Positions 11,399-23,943 of a stretch of 64,000 nt of DNA are shown one piece after another. Within the stretch, counting starts at the first letter, position 1. Every line of letters starts with the position of its first letter. The notes below the pieces were generated by a model. That model saw nothing but the letters and a program-made list of their open reading frames with translations. It was not told where the DNA came from and searched no databases. Location of the stretch: the NCBI GenBank assembly GCA_021399445.1, contig JAJTUQ010000004.1:3658001-3722000 (forward strand). Direction: 5' to 3'. Source of the DNA: Xylogone sp. PMI_703. Its lineage: Eukaryota; Ascomycota; Leotiomycetes. A program made the position numbers and the translations under genes.

Positions 11399-12521
11399 CT
11401 ATCGTCCCCCCTTCAACCAGGGCGCTGTATCCTTTGCCGTGAAGCTGAATGGACTCTTTGCCATGTCGGGACTCCGAGGGCTCAATCTCACGGCGAATAA
11501 CTCATCCTCCGTCTCGTCGTCGACCCGAGGTGCAATGTTGCCACTTGCAACTTCATCCAGGGAGCCAATGCGACCCGGGACTAGAGATTCCGCCTGCCTG
11601 CCCAGAATATAATCTGGTGGGTCTTGCGCAACCGCCTTGACTGAAGCGCGAGGTGCGGCTGCGCTATGGAAGAGTGAGAAGGAGGACACAGCGACGTCGC
11701 CCATATCAGGTGATAGGGGGTGACTATCGCGAAAGTTGGGCTCATTTTCTTGGTCTAATACTCAGTCACAGGTCTACAATCACAAGGAACGAAAAGACAA
11801 AAAAAAAGTTACACCAACCAGATGAGCTTTTGGCCAGTTCGGACGCACTCGTTCCAAGCTTTAAGCCTTTGAGCCTTTCCGTTAATCTGCCGCTGGATTG
11901 CGTCTTTGGACTAACGGGGGACATCGAGTGTTGTGGTTCCGGAGTGACCTTTGCACCTATACCAAAGTGCTCTTCAATCCATTGTTTTTCCTGCAAGGCC
12001 ATTTCTAGCCCAATTCCTTCTCCGTTGACTTTCATCTCTGCGTCTATCTCCTGCTGCAACACAGATAGTCTTTTCTTGGCCCAGATTGTATGCAGCACGC
12101 CCTTCTTTCCGGCGGTCCTTGCAGTGAGGCCCAACTCTGCTGGGAATATCGCGGGCAGCGGGGTCGTGTGTATTATTTTCCCGCCCTGTTGAGCGAGTGT
12201 AACCACTCTTGGGATACTAGTGCCCGGTGGCAGGAGGAAATAGAGACGATGAAGCTTTTCCTCAGCTCCGTCACGCGCCGAAAGCAGTGTAGATTTGCCT
12301 TCCCAGGACACTTCCCAGTCGCCCACATTCTGCGTCTGGCTATCATCTTCCCACTCCACCATCAGGATTTTCGTTCCCTCATTTCCTCTGCCAGACTCGA
12401 ATTCGAAGCGTGCGAGTGCAGTTGTCGGCAATTGGCCTTGAACTGCGTCTGCTGTGTCGCTTGGAGGAGCAGGTACCCCGTCTGGTTCAAAGTCCTGTCG
12501 TCGAGGCGAGGCGGATTCCAT
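11399..12521 (-). CDS. Unrecognised, conserved-looking ascomycete protein
   Basis: Two exons, 12521-11813 and 11754-11399, give 354 residues. An alternative donor six bases upstream (GTTGGT instead of GTAACT) keeps the same phase and removes two residues. The N-terminal 190 residues look folded: ARFEFESGRGNEGTKILMVEW, a GDWEVSWEGKS strand pair, then RLYFLLPPGTSIPRVVTL and a helical part with TIWAKKRLSVLQQEIDAEM. The rest is Ser/Pro-rich and ends MAKSPFSFTAKDTAPWLKGGR. I recall similar proteins in ascomycetes but know no function. There are no membrane segments or signal peptide, and the neighbours give no clue. Confidence 0.75.
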
Positions 12522-15500
12522 GATTATGGTGATATCTAAACAGTATGGATCGTTTCTAGGGCCTTTTCACCCCATGCGGCGAATCCGAGGGATGTTATGA
12601 GGGTCTGCGTCCGGGCGTATCTCGTTGATCGGCCGAGTAAGCCGTGCCGATGCGCTTTGGAGAGCGGTTGTCACAGCGGGAAGGATTTCTGGGTTGGCTG
12701 CGCGTCTTACCAGGGAAACGGGTCCTATGTGTGTCGCGCAGGTGGAAAACGTAGACTATCAGCGGTGTTGAAATCTCTAATAAGGAGGGTAAGTTACTCT
12801 GTCCAATAAAGACACGAGGTGGGCGATTTGAGCATTTCTGGGGCAATGGAACGAGGCGCAATCTAAATTTAGAACGTCGGCCTTTTGGATGAGGCACTCG
12901 GGATTGCGCTTAGCCGTTCAAGGAAGGAATTGGGAGGTGCCCCGCCTTAAGGTCCCGCTAGTGATACGTCAATTTCGAACAATAGGAACTGTTCGCGAAC
13001 CAACTCGCTGTGGCTTGCATTATGTAATGCGATCGTTGTTGATGGCTTCAATGACATCGATATCGGACTTAAAATAAATAACTCAAATGAAGACCTGCTG
13101 ATATTCAAACTGTTTATTATTTTAATGATCAGGAGCGAGTAGGAATAACTACCTATCTGTACTGCGCGAACGGTCAATTGACGCCGCCCTAGAAAGGTCA
13201 GGACTGGGAATTGGAAGTTGAAAGAAAACAGCTGCATTGGCGTATGAGCTAAAAGAATGGTCAGGATTCGAGTTTCTCGATGAGTTGACAAAGAACTGGG
13301 GTATTATTGGGCAGAAATACCTTCCTCAGAGAGCATAAATATCATATCGACTCAAACTGATACCGAGAGGGAGACTCGATGAAAGAAGACCGACTATTGG
13401 AAAACACTCGGACCAATATAAAGTCGTTCGAATATAGCTTGGTGGTATCGAACCTTCTCAAACCGTGCTATTCCAAACAATTTGCTCCAATGTAGGAAAC
13501 TTATGAAAGATACCAAGATAGAAAATGCTGCTACCATGACACAACTTAATGATAAAACAGAGTATCGAGCTCACATCCTTGGTTACCGAACTACGATACT
13601 CAAAAACATGCCACTAGAGAGAAGATTGTACATTGCTGTGACAAGCATATCGCAGAACATGAAGAGAAAGGAAGGCAGGGAGGAGACTAGAAATAAGACA
13701 AAGAAATTTGCGCTTAGTGATAATATTGGTATTTCTTTGGAAACACCGATCATTTTCTCATTGCAAGCATGTTTCTCCTACTGATAATAAGATACTTCTC
13801 ACCAGCAATGCTGATCTGCTAATATAGCAGTGACGGTGCAATGAGGTAGTAGCTTGCACAATCCAGTCGTCAACCCGCACCGAAGAGTAGGCGGGTAGAC
13901 ACGTTTTTGAGTATATCTTTGTCAAACAGTGGATACGGTGGTGGGCATATGGGAAGGTATTGGAGTATGAAATAACGGCAAATGAGTAACCCTACCTAGC
14001 TAGAATACTTCTCTCGTCGACAGAGTGAAATGTTCATCAAAACTAAAATGAAAATTTCAGACTTGCTCCAGTTTTCGCCCTCTACCGAAGCAAGGAGGCC
14101 TCACCTGGCTTATTTGAGAATGTAAGTTTACGTATCACTAGGTCTGACTATTACCTGGCATTCTCGTGCGCTGGTCTCATAGTAAGTGCAATGCATTTGC
14201 ATAACTCGCTTGACAGCTTATGTTTTTGAAGAGTGTGGGCAGATATATGCGGATCTCACACTGTATACATCGTAGTACACAGCGAGGCAGTTTCTACATC
14301 TGCAACTACGGAGCAGTTACCATTCAGAGCTAGCAGGCAGCTTGATGTTGATGCATTCGGCCAATTAGGGATATCTGTTGTATAAACGTCGCATTCTTGA
14401 CACACACACACACTACACACTACCCAACCGAGAAGGGGATGGTAGCTAATCCAAGAGTCTGCTCTCATGACTGAAACCTGTGTAAGAATGGGAGAATAAA
14501 TGCAGAGCTCGTATTCCTCGACATTTGATTATCAGAGAAAAATCAACTTGACTCGTATGATGTAGATACGCTATACCACGAGAACGCATTTCTCCTTGGA
14601 TATGATGTTATCTTTCTGGTGATATGTACCGATCTTGACGACATAACAAAACAGGCATGCTATTTAAGAAGACATATCTGAAAGTTTTGGGCTATTTTAC
14701 CCAACCTAGTTGTTGGAGAGGTTATTTTGGTGGTGGCAGGTAACAAGACGAGCTTACAATGGAGAGTCCAAAAACCAACGCACGTTACAGTCAAGGAGAG
14801 TAACAAAACATGAAGGATAGCACCAGCTAGCCTTCCAACACATATTAAGAGAAGCTACTTATGGTTGACTCGTTTCCCTTTACCAGCAAGGGCTGCCATA
14901 ACTGTACGCTGAGAAGCTGGCTCTGGGCTTTACCCGAGCCATACATCACTGGAAAAGGGCTGGTACATGACATCAGGTGAATGCTCGAGGATCGTGCATA
15001 TTGAGATAGCCACCCACGGTCCAAGGGCTGCCTTTTGCTGCATCGAGAGAGAACAGGCTTCACTTCCACTGATCCGGAGTCATGCCCGACTGGTTGTAGC
15101 ATGGACGTACTGTCATCGTTGGTTGGTCAGGCTTGGTCAGGCTTGCTCGCCATTCACGGTAGGTAATGGACACGACAAGCAAACCGTCACCATACTCCGT
15201 AGAACTGGTAGCATCACCAACCCCCACTTAACTGCCCCCAGTGGACCTCTGCTGGATGGAAGGTAGAACGCATCCGGATCATCTGCGTCTCATAATGCCC
15301 TTCAAGATCTCATTTATCTCTGCTACGGCGCCATAATGGCCACAAGGGGGGAATAACAGATCAGCGGATCAGCGAGACCCGAAGAATCGCGTTGTGCTCC
15401 CGCGAGCTAGGGATATGGGGGTCGAGGAGAGTGACAACACACGCATATATTTTACCGCCGCTGTCGCTGGAGAGGATCCGGATTGCCAGGAGTTCGACCT

Positions 15501-16250
15501 GGGATGAGGAGCCTAATCGGTCCACGGCGCGATGCTCTCCCTCTCCAGCTGCCATGCAAGAGCCGATGTCTTCTGTGGACCAAGCAATCCGCAAGCGATC
15601 TTGTGACACTGATGCCGGGCGATGCGCCCTATCAGTACGCGGTACACGCATATTGGGTATTGGGTGCTCTGGCGGTTCTTACTGTACCATCTCTCCCTTC
15701 ACTCCGCGGGTAGAGGGACCGTGAGAGAAGGACTAAGGAGCGGCGAGATGTCGTGCGTATCCAGCTGCTTGCGAGCGGTGCTGTGGAGGTTTGGACCGTT
15801 TGAGGTGGATGCTGCTGCCGCACTGGAGGTGAATGATGCGCTGGACGGGACGGTACCGTGCTATCGTGATAGCCGCATGTCATGGAGATCGCCGGAATTG
15901 AGGCAATGGCACGTTGGAGGGAGGAGCAACGCTGTGATGCTCATCGCCTCGAGGAAGGGCCGTTGAGGATGGAGGAGAGGCTTTTCTTGGGTTGGTGGTC
16001 TCGGCCTCGGTGTGGCGAACGACCACCGTGCGTGCGTGCGTAAATGCGGGCAGGGGCCACAGGGGGCTCCGTCCATGTAAACAATACCGTGCCGGAGTCG
16101 TGCCTGAGGTGCTTATGATGCTGTAACCTGCAGACATTGAAACTGCAGTAATAAAACATGCCGCTTCTTCTTTGGAACTTATGCAGCTGAGAAGCAGATC
16201 GTCGTTGGTTTGATTATTGCTAACTCAAGTTACAGGATCCAGGGCCGGGA
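12522..16250. other. First part of a 9-kb gene-poor stretch
   Basis: The first 0.5 kb is the promoter side of the preceding minus-strand gene and may hide an unrecognised small minus-strand gene at about 12573-12900 (see findings). From 13.1 to 16.2 kb the six frames contain only short, compositionally random peptides. One TACTCCGTA copy lies at 15193-15201. Nothing else can be supported. Confidence 0.5.
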
Positions 16251-16286
16251 TTGGCTCTGGTGGTGTTTCATCCATCCACCAATACC

Positions 16287-19200
16287 GTACAGTACAGTAC
16301 GATATCTGTAGCTTATTAGCATAACCGATCGTGATAGTGTAATCCAGTTCTTTATTGTTTAATAACGTGATGAATTATTACTGTCTCAGGAATGGAGCAC
16401 AGTGCTGAGAACATACTGGTAAAAGGCCTCTGAGCGTGATCGTCAGGATCGTTTCATGTCTCTTGCTGTAGCTTAAGTTGTGATAAGAGATTCCAAGAGA
16501 AATGTGACAGGTTGGGCAGGATCAGAAACGGAAAGGGGGCACGTTAGTCGATGGCAAGTTCCGTAGAGCAAAGCACTTAACAGTACCCGTATTTTATTAT
16601 TCCCAGGGAGGATCCACAGCTATCATTCAAGGTGCAAGTGCTGTAGAGGAGGGAGTACTTGTGCTGTACAGTACTGTGCAAGCATCGCACAGAGGTATGA
16701 ACGACTGGCTCAATAATTACTATCGACAAGAGCACAATTGCCGTACCGCGCTGCTGCACCTCGCGAGGATCTGGAGGACAGAGCACCGGTGTTGCAGCTG
16801 TGGCCGTATCTGTGGCAGATAGGCTCAGTACCTAGTACGGCACTATGCAGTACCATACCCCACACAGTACTTACTACGCGGTGGTTCTGTACTGTGTAAG
16901 TATATAAAGTCAAAATTTTAGCTATAAGTTAAGTTAGTGATGGAGAGCATTAGTCAACGGAGGAATTCCCACGCGGGCTCAAGCGTGTGCTGCACCGTAC
17001 CCAGTCCATGTGCACGTGCTGAGTCGTCGGCTTTAATTACACAGTACAGTACTTACTTCTTGACGCTGGCCCTTTCGGGTGTCTGAGACTCGTACGGTAG
17101 TAATAACGCTGCTCTCCCGTACCTACAGCTGCTTGTGTCACGGTGCACCCATAAGTAAAACCGTACTCAGGACTGTACATCATCCTTTTCTCCAACTTCT
17201 GGGTCGTACAGTCATCATCCCGTAGTTAGACCGCAAAAAGGCCAGTCGATCGTCAAGGCGCGGAGCAAGGAGGGTCGTCCACGGACCGAAGGAGGACACA
17301 GAGGAACCTTTCTCTCGCGCGTTTCGCAAGTGCAGCACAAAGTCGCGGAAGGTACTACGAGCGTCCCTGGATCGAGGCAAGGCTCCCTAGCCACGCGATT
17401 GCTGCATTGGGACCCCGGGACCCTCCGTGGCGCTGTGCGCTTTGCGCTTCTGGGCCTGGCGAGACCCGGGGGCCCATGGGAGCAGACGGGTGCGTGGTGA
17501 TCGCAACTGCTCGCTCGCACTCAGCGCCGAAAACGCCTCCAAAGGCTCGCGCCAGGATATCCGGGGGGCGCGCTCGCGTAGAGTTTAATACAAGTAGGGC
17601 CGAGGACTGGCCGTTTGGCACCCTCCTTTCTTTTTTGTGCACAGGAATAAACCCACCCAGAGATATCACTGCGTACTGACTGCACCGCGTACAGAGTACC
17701 ACAGTACTGTATCCAGTGCAGAGTTTGTGTAGTCCGGATTGGGATTGTATTTGTCCGATATTGCACCACCACCACCACGAGCGGGCTTGCCCTACGTGGT
17801 GGGTGCGGCACTTGGATGGACGGCTCGCTCGATTTATTTACAGGCGCTTCCGGTACAAGTGCAGCAGTACCGCCGCTGCCCCATGGGCACGGATTCGAGG
17901 GTCCTGTTGCAAGTTTGGCTTTTACCGTGCTTACTACAGTATCGTAGCACTGCGCTGGGGAAGGGGACTCACTGTGGTACTGTATCCGTTGAGTTACTTC
18001 ATACAGTAGCATCTAAGTTATCTGCTTCCATGCGAAATGCCCCGGCGGTGATATCCACAGTCCCAATCCTTCCAGAAGGCCACAGGCGAACGTGAGCGGT
18101 GCCGAGTCACGGGGAAAGCCAAGACTCTCATCGCCGCAACAGCGCCGTACAAGCACCGCAGAGAGTGATACAGCACAGTAAGAACGGGGCCCGCTGCGGT
18201 GACAGTCTCGATTCAGCGACAGGTGACGATAAAGGATGGTGGATCTGAGACCTCGCGATAGGTTGAGAGCCAGCGATGAAGATGGAGAGAGAAACAAGAA
18301 ACGCGAGAGGCAAACTGAAATAAAAAGAGAAACGAGTGATGACTGGATAAGAGAGCACACGATCGATCTACGGTTTGCATTGGAGGTGTTCTTGCAAACC
18401 GGCTGATCCGTAGCACCCGCCAGGCGCGACCACGGAGCAACTACACTTTTCGATACAGACTCCCGACATGAAACAAACAAAATCCAAAGAGCGCTGACGA
18501 GATACTGTGTAGGATTGGGTACGGGGCACTTGTACCGTACGGTGTACCTCGTAAATAATGCGGTAGTGAAGGCAGCATACAGTTAAAAGCAAAGTGGCAA
18601 ACGGCGATTCGGGCCAGAAGAACGAAGCTGGAGGATCTACAGGAGAAGAAGAAGAAGTTACGCCGTGAGACAATGCGCGCGACACGGACACCCACAGACG
18701 CGAGCGGCAACAGGAGATGGTGCCGCGCGCACTGCAGCCTCCCGCGTAGGCGATGAGGCTGATGATGCTTGCTCGTGGACGATGGGAAAAGATACGGTAA
18801 TGGGGATCTGTGATGGGTATGGTATGGTTTGCTGTGTACGGAACAGGACAGGACAGGACTGGTAGCAACTGAGCGCCCATTGTTGCTTTCGCGATCATTT
18901 AGAGTTGGCTCGAGGTTGGAACAAGAAACGGCCATGCCCAAACGGGACAGGGATGGGTGACAGTCTCGTCTCCCACGACCTCCTCGCCCTCGCGTCTCCT
19001 TATCTTGGGGAACCCCGGCCTGCACTTCGCGGCACATTCTCGGCAATACCGTGGAGCCTATGGCAGCAGCGAGATTCCCAGATGCAATTGCGCGGAGGTG
19101 AGTGGTCAGCGGAGGGCGAAAATCCGGAGTTATTTAACTGGATTCGGCGGGCATGCTGGGCCGCTCATTGGCTGGAGCTGCATATTTGGGGGCATCTTTT

Positions 19201-19718
19201 TTTTCCTTCCTTTTTTTCTCCAATTTTCCCATTTTAACCAGTTCGTATTATCCCGAAAGGCGCTTTGTGTACAGAGGACTTGTGAGATTTTCTGTCTCTT
19301 GCCATGTGCGCGATTGGAGCGGTGCGCGGGTATCAACTCCACTGCATCTAAGCCCATGGATGAGGCAACAGTCCAGCCTTACATGTTCTCGGCCCACCCT
19401 CTCTCGATCATAATCAAGCACCTGTGATGCCATTGGAGCGTGGCTGCGTCATTGCGCTGTACCGGCCCTGTACCCGTACCTGATGTACATGCAGTACGGT
19501 ATTGTGTATGGCCGTACAGTGTAGTGCAGCCGAGAGCTGGAGCCGCGTACTTTAATGTGCACAAGAATAGTCTGTATTACTGCTCAGTCTACAGATGGAT
19601 GATGACGGTTCAATACTCCGTAGAGCGACCCCAGGAGAAAAGGCCGAATGGAGGAAGATTAGGGTTTGGCATCATATTGGGCTTGCAGCGGACAAAGTAC
19701 AAGTACACAGTACAGTAC
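16287..19718. repeat. Cluster of GTACWGTAC palindromes in non-coding DNA
   Basis: Exact copies of the 9-bp palindrome GTACAGTAC/GTACTGTAC occur at 16287-16300 (two overlapping copies), 16666-16674, 17044-17052 and 19710-19718. Many one-base variants lie between them, for example GTACCGTACGGTGTAC near 18.53 kb. The surrounding 16.3-20.3 kb DNA is GC-rich in parts and has no supported gene. Confidence 0.75.
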
Positions 19719-21360
19719 AGCACAAGTGACCAGCAGCAGCGTGTTGTAGTCAGCCCAAGAGGGAGCAAAGCCGTCCAAAAACAAGGGACCCGAACCTTCG
19801 TAGTCGTGCCTTTCTCGGCGCAACCAGCACGCAGCCCCAGCAGCAGGGCAGCGGGTGCTCTCCGGCTAAAGGCGATCCATCTCCACAGAAAGGCCGAAAG
19901 CTCAACCCCTGGTCCCGGCTGTCTTTTCTCCTATAGGGCTCCCCGGGCGCTGCGGGCTCCACCAGGCGCGCACTAGGGGGGAACAGAAGGGGCCCAGGCT
20001 GGTACGGGACAGCGACCTTGCGCGGCGCTGGGTTGCGGGCGCTCTCGTGCCCTGGGCTGGAGACTCGCGACCTCATGTACACGGCTGGTACAGTCCCGTA
20101 CACACACACCTGCACACTGGATACAGGTACTTACTTGGACACACCAACACGCCCTGCCTGGGCTCTCCTTCTCCACCACGACCACCACTGAACCAACCCC
20201 CAAGCCCGCCGCTCCTGGTCACTGTACTGTGCTGCTGCAAGTACCGCACCGTACTGGACTGGGTGACAGAGTACTGCTGGCGCTTTGGTCCTGGGTGCTG
20301 GCTGCTTGGTACCGTCTCCATTCAATTCCTCCGCCATCAAGCATCATCCGTCTCATCCACCATTATCACCACCACCACTCTACACGGCGCTGTGCTTGCC
20401 AGCTCCTGCTATCTGCGGCCCTCACAAAATTACCCGGCTGTGGGCTTTTCCTGGCGGCAAATCCCTCCTCATTCCACGCTCATCCACTCGTCTCGGTCCA
20501 TCTCCCTATTCCCAATCCCAATCCCTCACTCCATAATCTCAAACCATCTCGCCTGGCTGCCCTGGCTTGGGTCTGGTCCTTTCTTGCGTTCCTTCTGCTC
20601 TGCTCGTCTGGGTCGAATCTCCATTTCAATCTCTCGCCGTCTACCGTGCCAATTGCCCTTCTCCCTTGCGCCATCGTCGTCGTCTTGGGCCAGCGCCCAC
20701 TCCGCCTATCTGCTGCCTCGTCCCTGTTTCCCCCACTCACCTCGACCCACTGGCCTGGGTGTTTGATCGGAGCAAAGGCGGTCCTGCTTTGCTGCTGTGT
20801 GCTGTTGGTGCTGGTCGGGGCGAAACCGTGAGCAGTCCCTCTTCCTGCCCTGCGCGAGGTAGCAAGTACGTAGTCAGCGAGGCCAGCCAGCGAGCGAGCG
20901 ACTTTCTCCTTCGCTCTTCCCGGCTCCTTCCTCACCCAACTTCAACAACCACCAACAACCACATCAACTCACCACCACCACCGCCAAACCACCACCTGTG
21001 GTCTAGCATTCGCCATCCTGTCTGTTGAAAGAGGAGGCACAAACAGAGGAGAATTAGTAGGAGGAAATAGAAGAGGACAGGGTAAATTAGAATAAGGGAA
21101 AGGAAGGACGTCGCACACCCCGTTGCCCGACTGACGACCTCGTCTTCTCAAGCCGCCCTCAACTCCTGTGGAAATCGCCTTGGGAGCAAGAGACGACCTC
21201 ATTCTCCTCTGGATTCGTTGCAATCAGTGGTTGTGCGAGCCGAGGAAGGATCGAACTTGTTCCACGTCCCCCGATACACTGATTCCACGCAATCCGGTCG
21301 CTCGTTTTGAACTTCATCAACGCTCGCTGAGCTTGGGCACGCTCCTTCTCCTGTCCCACG
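19719..21360. other. GC/CT-rich non-coding DNA upstream of the F-box gene
   Basis: Long open frames occur on both strands here because stop codons are rare in CT-rich DNA, for example 20047-20766 and 20229-20831 on the plus strand. They overlap in several frames at once and lack recognisable domains. The C-rich tracts after 20.3 kb look like a fungal promoter and 5' UTR. Confidence 0.5.
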
Positions 21361-21438
21361 ATGCGTGAGCATCAAACCGTCCTCGACGTCTCTCAGCCTT
21401 CCTCCGCATCCTGCGCGAAGTCGGCCAGCCGCCTGTGA
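21361..21438 (+). promoter_or_regulatory. Putative uORF 1 in the F-box gene leader
   Basis: An ATG-led frame of 25 codons ends in TGA about 100 nt before the main start codon. It would affect translation only if transcription begins upstream of it, which the sequence does not prove. Confidence 0.35.
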
Positions 21439-21472
21439 GCAGAGCACCCGTCGCCTTCTCAGCGCGCCTCTG

Positions 21473-21574
21473 ATGTGCGGTATCCTGTACACCGCACCTC
21501 ATCGCGACCGTTCTGGACAGACGCCCAACGTCGGGCATCATGGACCCTCTACACATCACCGAGTTCGCCTCTGA
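21473..21574 (+). promoter_or_regulatory. Putative uORF 2 overlapping the F-box start codon
   Basis: A 33-codon frame starts 67 nt before the main ATG and ends inside the coding region in the +1 frame. Ribosomes using it would bypass the main start, so it would be inhibitory if the leader includes it. Confidence 0.35.
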
Positions 21575-23382
21575 GCGATACTTCAGCAAACTTCGACAGC
21601 TAAATGCCAACAATAACAATAACACTACCACCGCTACCGCGAGCAATGCTGCCAACGTCCCCAGTGCAGCAGAACCAGCCGCCAGAGCCGACATCTCTGG
21701 CCTGCCCTTGGAAGAGGCAAACACATTCACCCTACCCTTAGGACATCCTCGACAGCGGCATGCCCATGCTGAGATCTTAAAGCCCAGCGAGCAGAAGAAG
21801 CGATCCCTAGGGCACGATCTAGCGTCGTTACGTACCGCTCAGCGTCGCCCAACTTTCTCCGGGTCGTTTGGAAGTCTACGGTCTCGAGTCATTCACAAGT
21901 CACCACGATCGAGCATTGAGCACCAAGACGATGTCGTGGTGGACGAGATTACCGGCTCACGACGGTATGTTTCTCCCCTTTCCTGCCTTTTCTTGTGAGA
22001 CTTGGCTTTGAGTTCAGGGCAATGAAAAGCTCTCAATGGCCCCCCTTATCCCCTTCCTCTTCCTCATCTTGGATGGTTACTGACCATTTCATTCTAGTAG
22101 CACGCTGTGTGACTTGTTTCTAGCACTACCTACGGAACTTAAAGCACAGATAATCTCGCCTCTTCCCATTCATACTATTCTGAGCATGCGGCTAGTATCC
22201 AAATCCTTCCATGCATTGGTCACACTCAATGAGTCCACCATTGCCCGTTATCATGTTGCTCACACTCTACCACCGTATTCACTCAGGCTTTACCCCCCAC
22301 CCGACGCAAATAAGCTAAACCTTCACTATCTTTGCAGCATATGGCACCGCCTTCATGTAGCATCAAAACTATCCACTCGCATTTCCGAGCAAGCCACCAA
22401 GGAAATCTTTCTAAGGACCACTGAAGTGCAGCGAAGGGAATTCGAACCCCAGTATCAGCGAATGCGTCAGCGGCTCATGCCGCTTGTCTTTGCAATTTTT
22501 CATTTCTTTGAAACATATCGAGACCTCCATGTCCGACATCTTGCCAATCGCGGCACTCCCTTATCTTTCCAACCATTTACTTTGAATCCTATCGAATGTC
22601 AGGTGATGGCAATGTATGACGATGAAACCCTTCTCAAGGTTCACCAAGTATTTCCTTTAGTAATATCATCCTTTTCACGACGATTGCGACCTCCTTCTTA
22701 CGCTGGTCGCATTGAACGATCTATCAAGGGTTATCTCAAAGATCGACCTGCCGACGAGGTCTACACCACCACGCTCGCTGTCGGAGGCCTACGACAGGCC
22801 CAACGATTCTGGGAAACGAAAGGTTACAATGCCCGACGAGCAGCGGTGGATATATGGTACGGCTTTATCACGCATGGTCCGGTCGAGCCGACGCCCAAGT
22901 CCAAGATGTCGTTGATCACCTCTCTAGGACGGAAGAAGACCTCTCCCGCGATAGATGCGGCGAGTGCACAGGCTGTGGCTGGCCATGGCATGACGAGCTG
23001 CAATGAATGGTTTTGTGTCAAGCCAACCTGTGTCTCGGCGCGGCGGTCACGGCCCCAGGATAATCTAGTTTTTAATACCAGCCTTGCGGCTGGGCCACCA
23101 ATGAGCCCCTTACCTCGCGATCAGCTACAACTCCTCCTCTCAGATCTCCAACCCTTACAGAATATCTGGCTACAGACAGCAGAAGCCTTGATCCTCGAAC
23201 GAAGGATTGTGGAACGACCGCAGGACATCAAGAGGAATACCCAGGTCTTGCTAGATCTGATTCGGGACGATGGTACTGTGGTTGCGGATGACTTCTTGAC
23301 GCGCAATGCACTGGAGCGGACTCGTACGGTGAACACCAATGGCCAGGAGGGCATGGATAGCCCAGGGGGCGTATCTGACTGA
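21540..23382 (+). CDS. F-box domain protein
   Basis: Probable substrate adaptor of an SCF ubiquitin ligase. Two exons, 21540-21964 and 22098-23382, give 569 residues; the 133-nt intron starts GTATGT and ends TTCTAG. The first 140 residues are low-complexity (an Asn/Thr run, then basic Ser-rich sequence). The F-box follows directly after the splice at about residues 145-190: LFLALPTELKAQIISPLPIH then SMRLVSKSFHALV, the expected L-P-E-L ... R-x-V-S-K/R-x-F pattern. The remainder is helical, with an acidic or aromatic core (WHRLH, FETYRDLHVRHLANRG) and a CNEWFCVKPTC segment, and has no recognised substrate-binding repeat. The target is unknown. The leader carries two possible uORFs. Confidence 0.85.
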
Positions 23383-23943
23383 GAGTCGAGTCAGGCAGCA
23401 TTTGACAGGGCGTTTTTGTCTCCATTTCTTTTGTCGCATATTATTTTTCTATCTTATATAATTTGGAGCGATCAGGGCTTTGTGCTGGTTGGACAGTGCA
23501 GCGGCGTCGGGGTGTATGGCATTTGGGTATAGATATCATCATACATGCTTTGTTTTTGGAACGGATTGAGCATCCCTGTTCTAGGATGCCGAAAATTTCT
23601 CCTTGTAGCGCTTGTGTTATTTTAAGGGGTGGGCAGGTAAGAGACCGGGCGGGAAGCAAATGGATGGCACACAATCTATAATCTAGGTTTTGGAACTCTC
23701 AATTACCAGATCAATAAACTTGGATAAGAGCGAAGCAGAAAAAACTTTGGTCATTTGCATTATATGGTATCATGTGACAACCTTTCTGCCCCAGACATAA
23801 TATAAAAATATATACTTCAGTCCCGGCCCATGCCTGCTGAAATAGCAATGATAATGATATAGTGAGAATATAAACGCCTGAACCCCCAGAATCCCTCGCT
23901 GACGAAAAAAGTCCCATGCATTTATTCGTGGAAAAAGTCCCTT
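23383..23943. other. Convergent intergenic region
   Basis: Separates the 3' ends of the F-box gene and the AT-hook gene. It is A/T-rich, consistent with 3' UTRs; no gene is seen. Confidence 0.6.

Noticed and set aside
17355..18012. Overlapping minus-strand frames in GC-rich DNA
   Set aside because: Frames are open in both strands together and the peptides are Arg/Pro/Ala-rich without pattern.
20047..20831. Long plus-strand open frames of 200-239 codons
   Set aside because: Several frames are open at once in CT-rich DNA, the peptides are Ser/Pro/Leu-rich without domains, and the region looks like promoter and 5' UTR.
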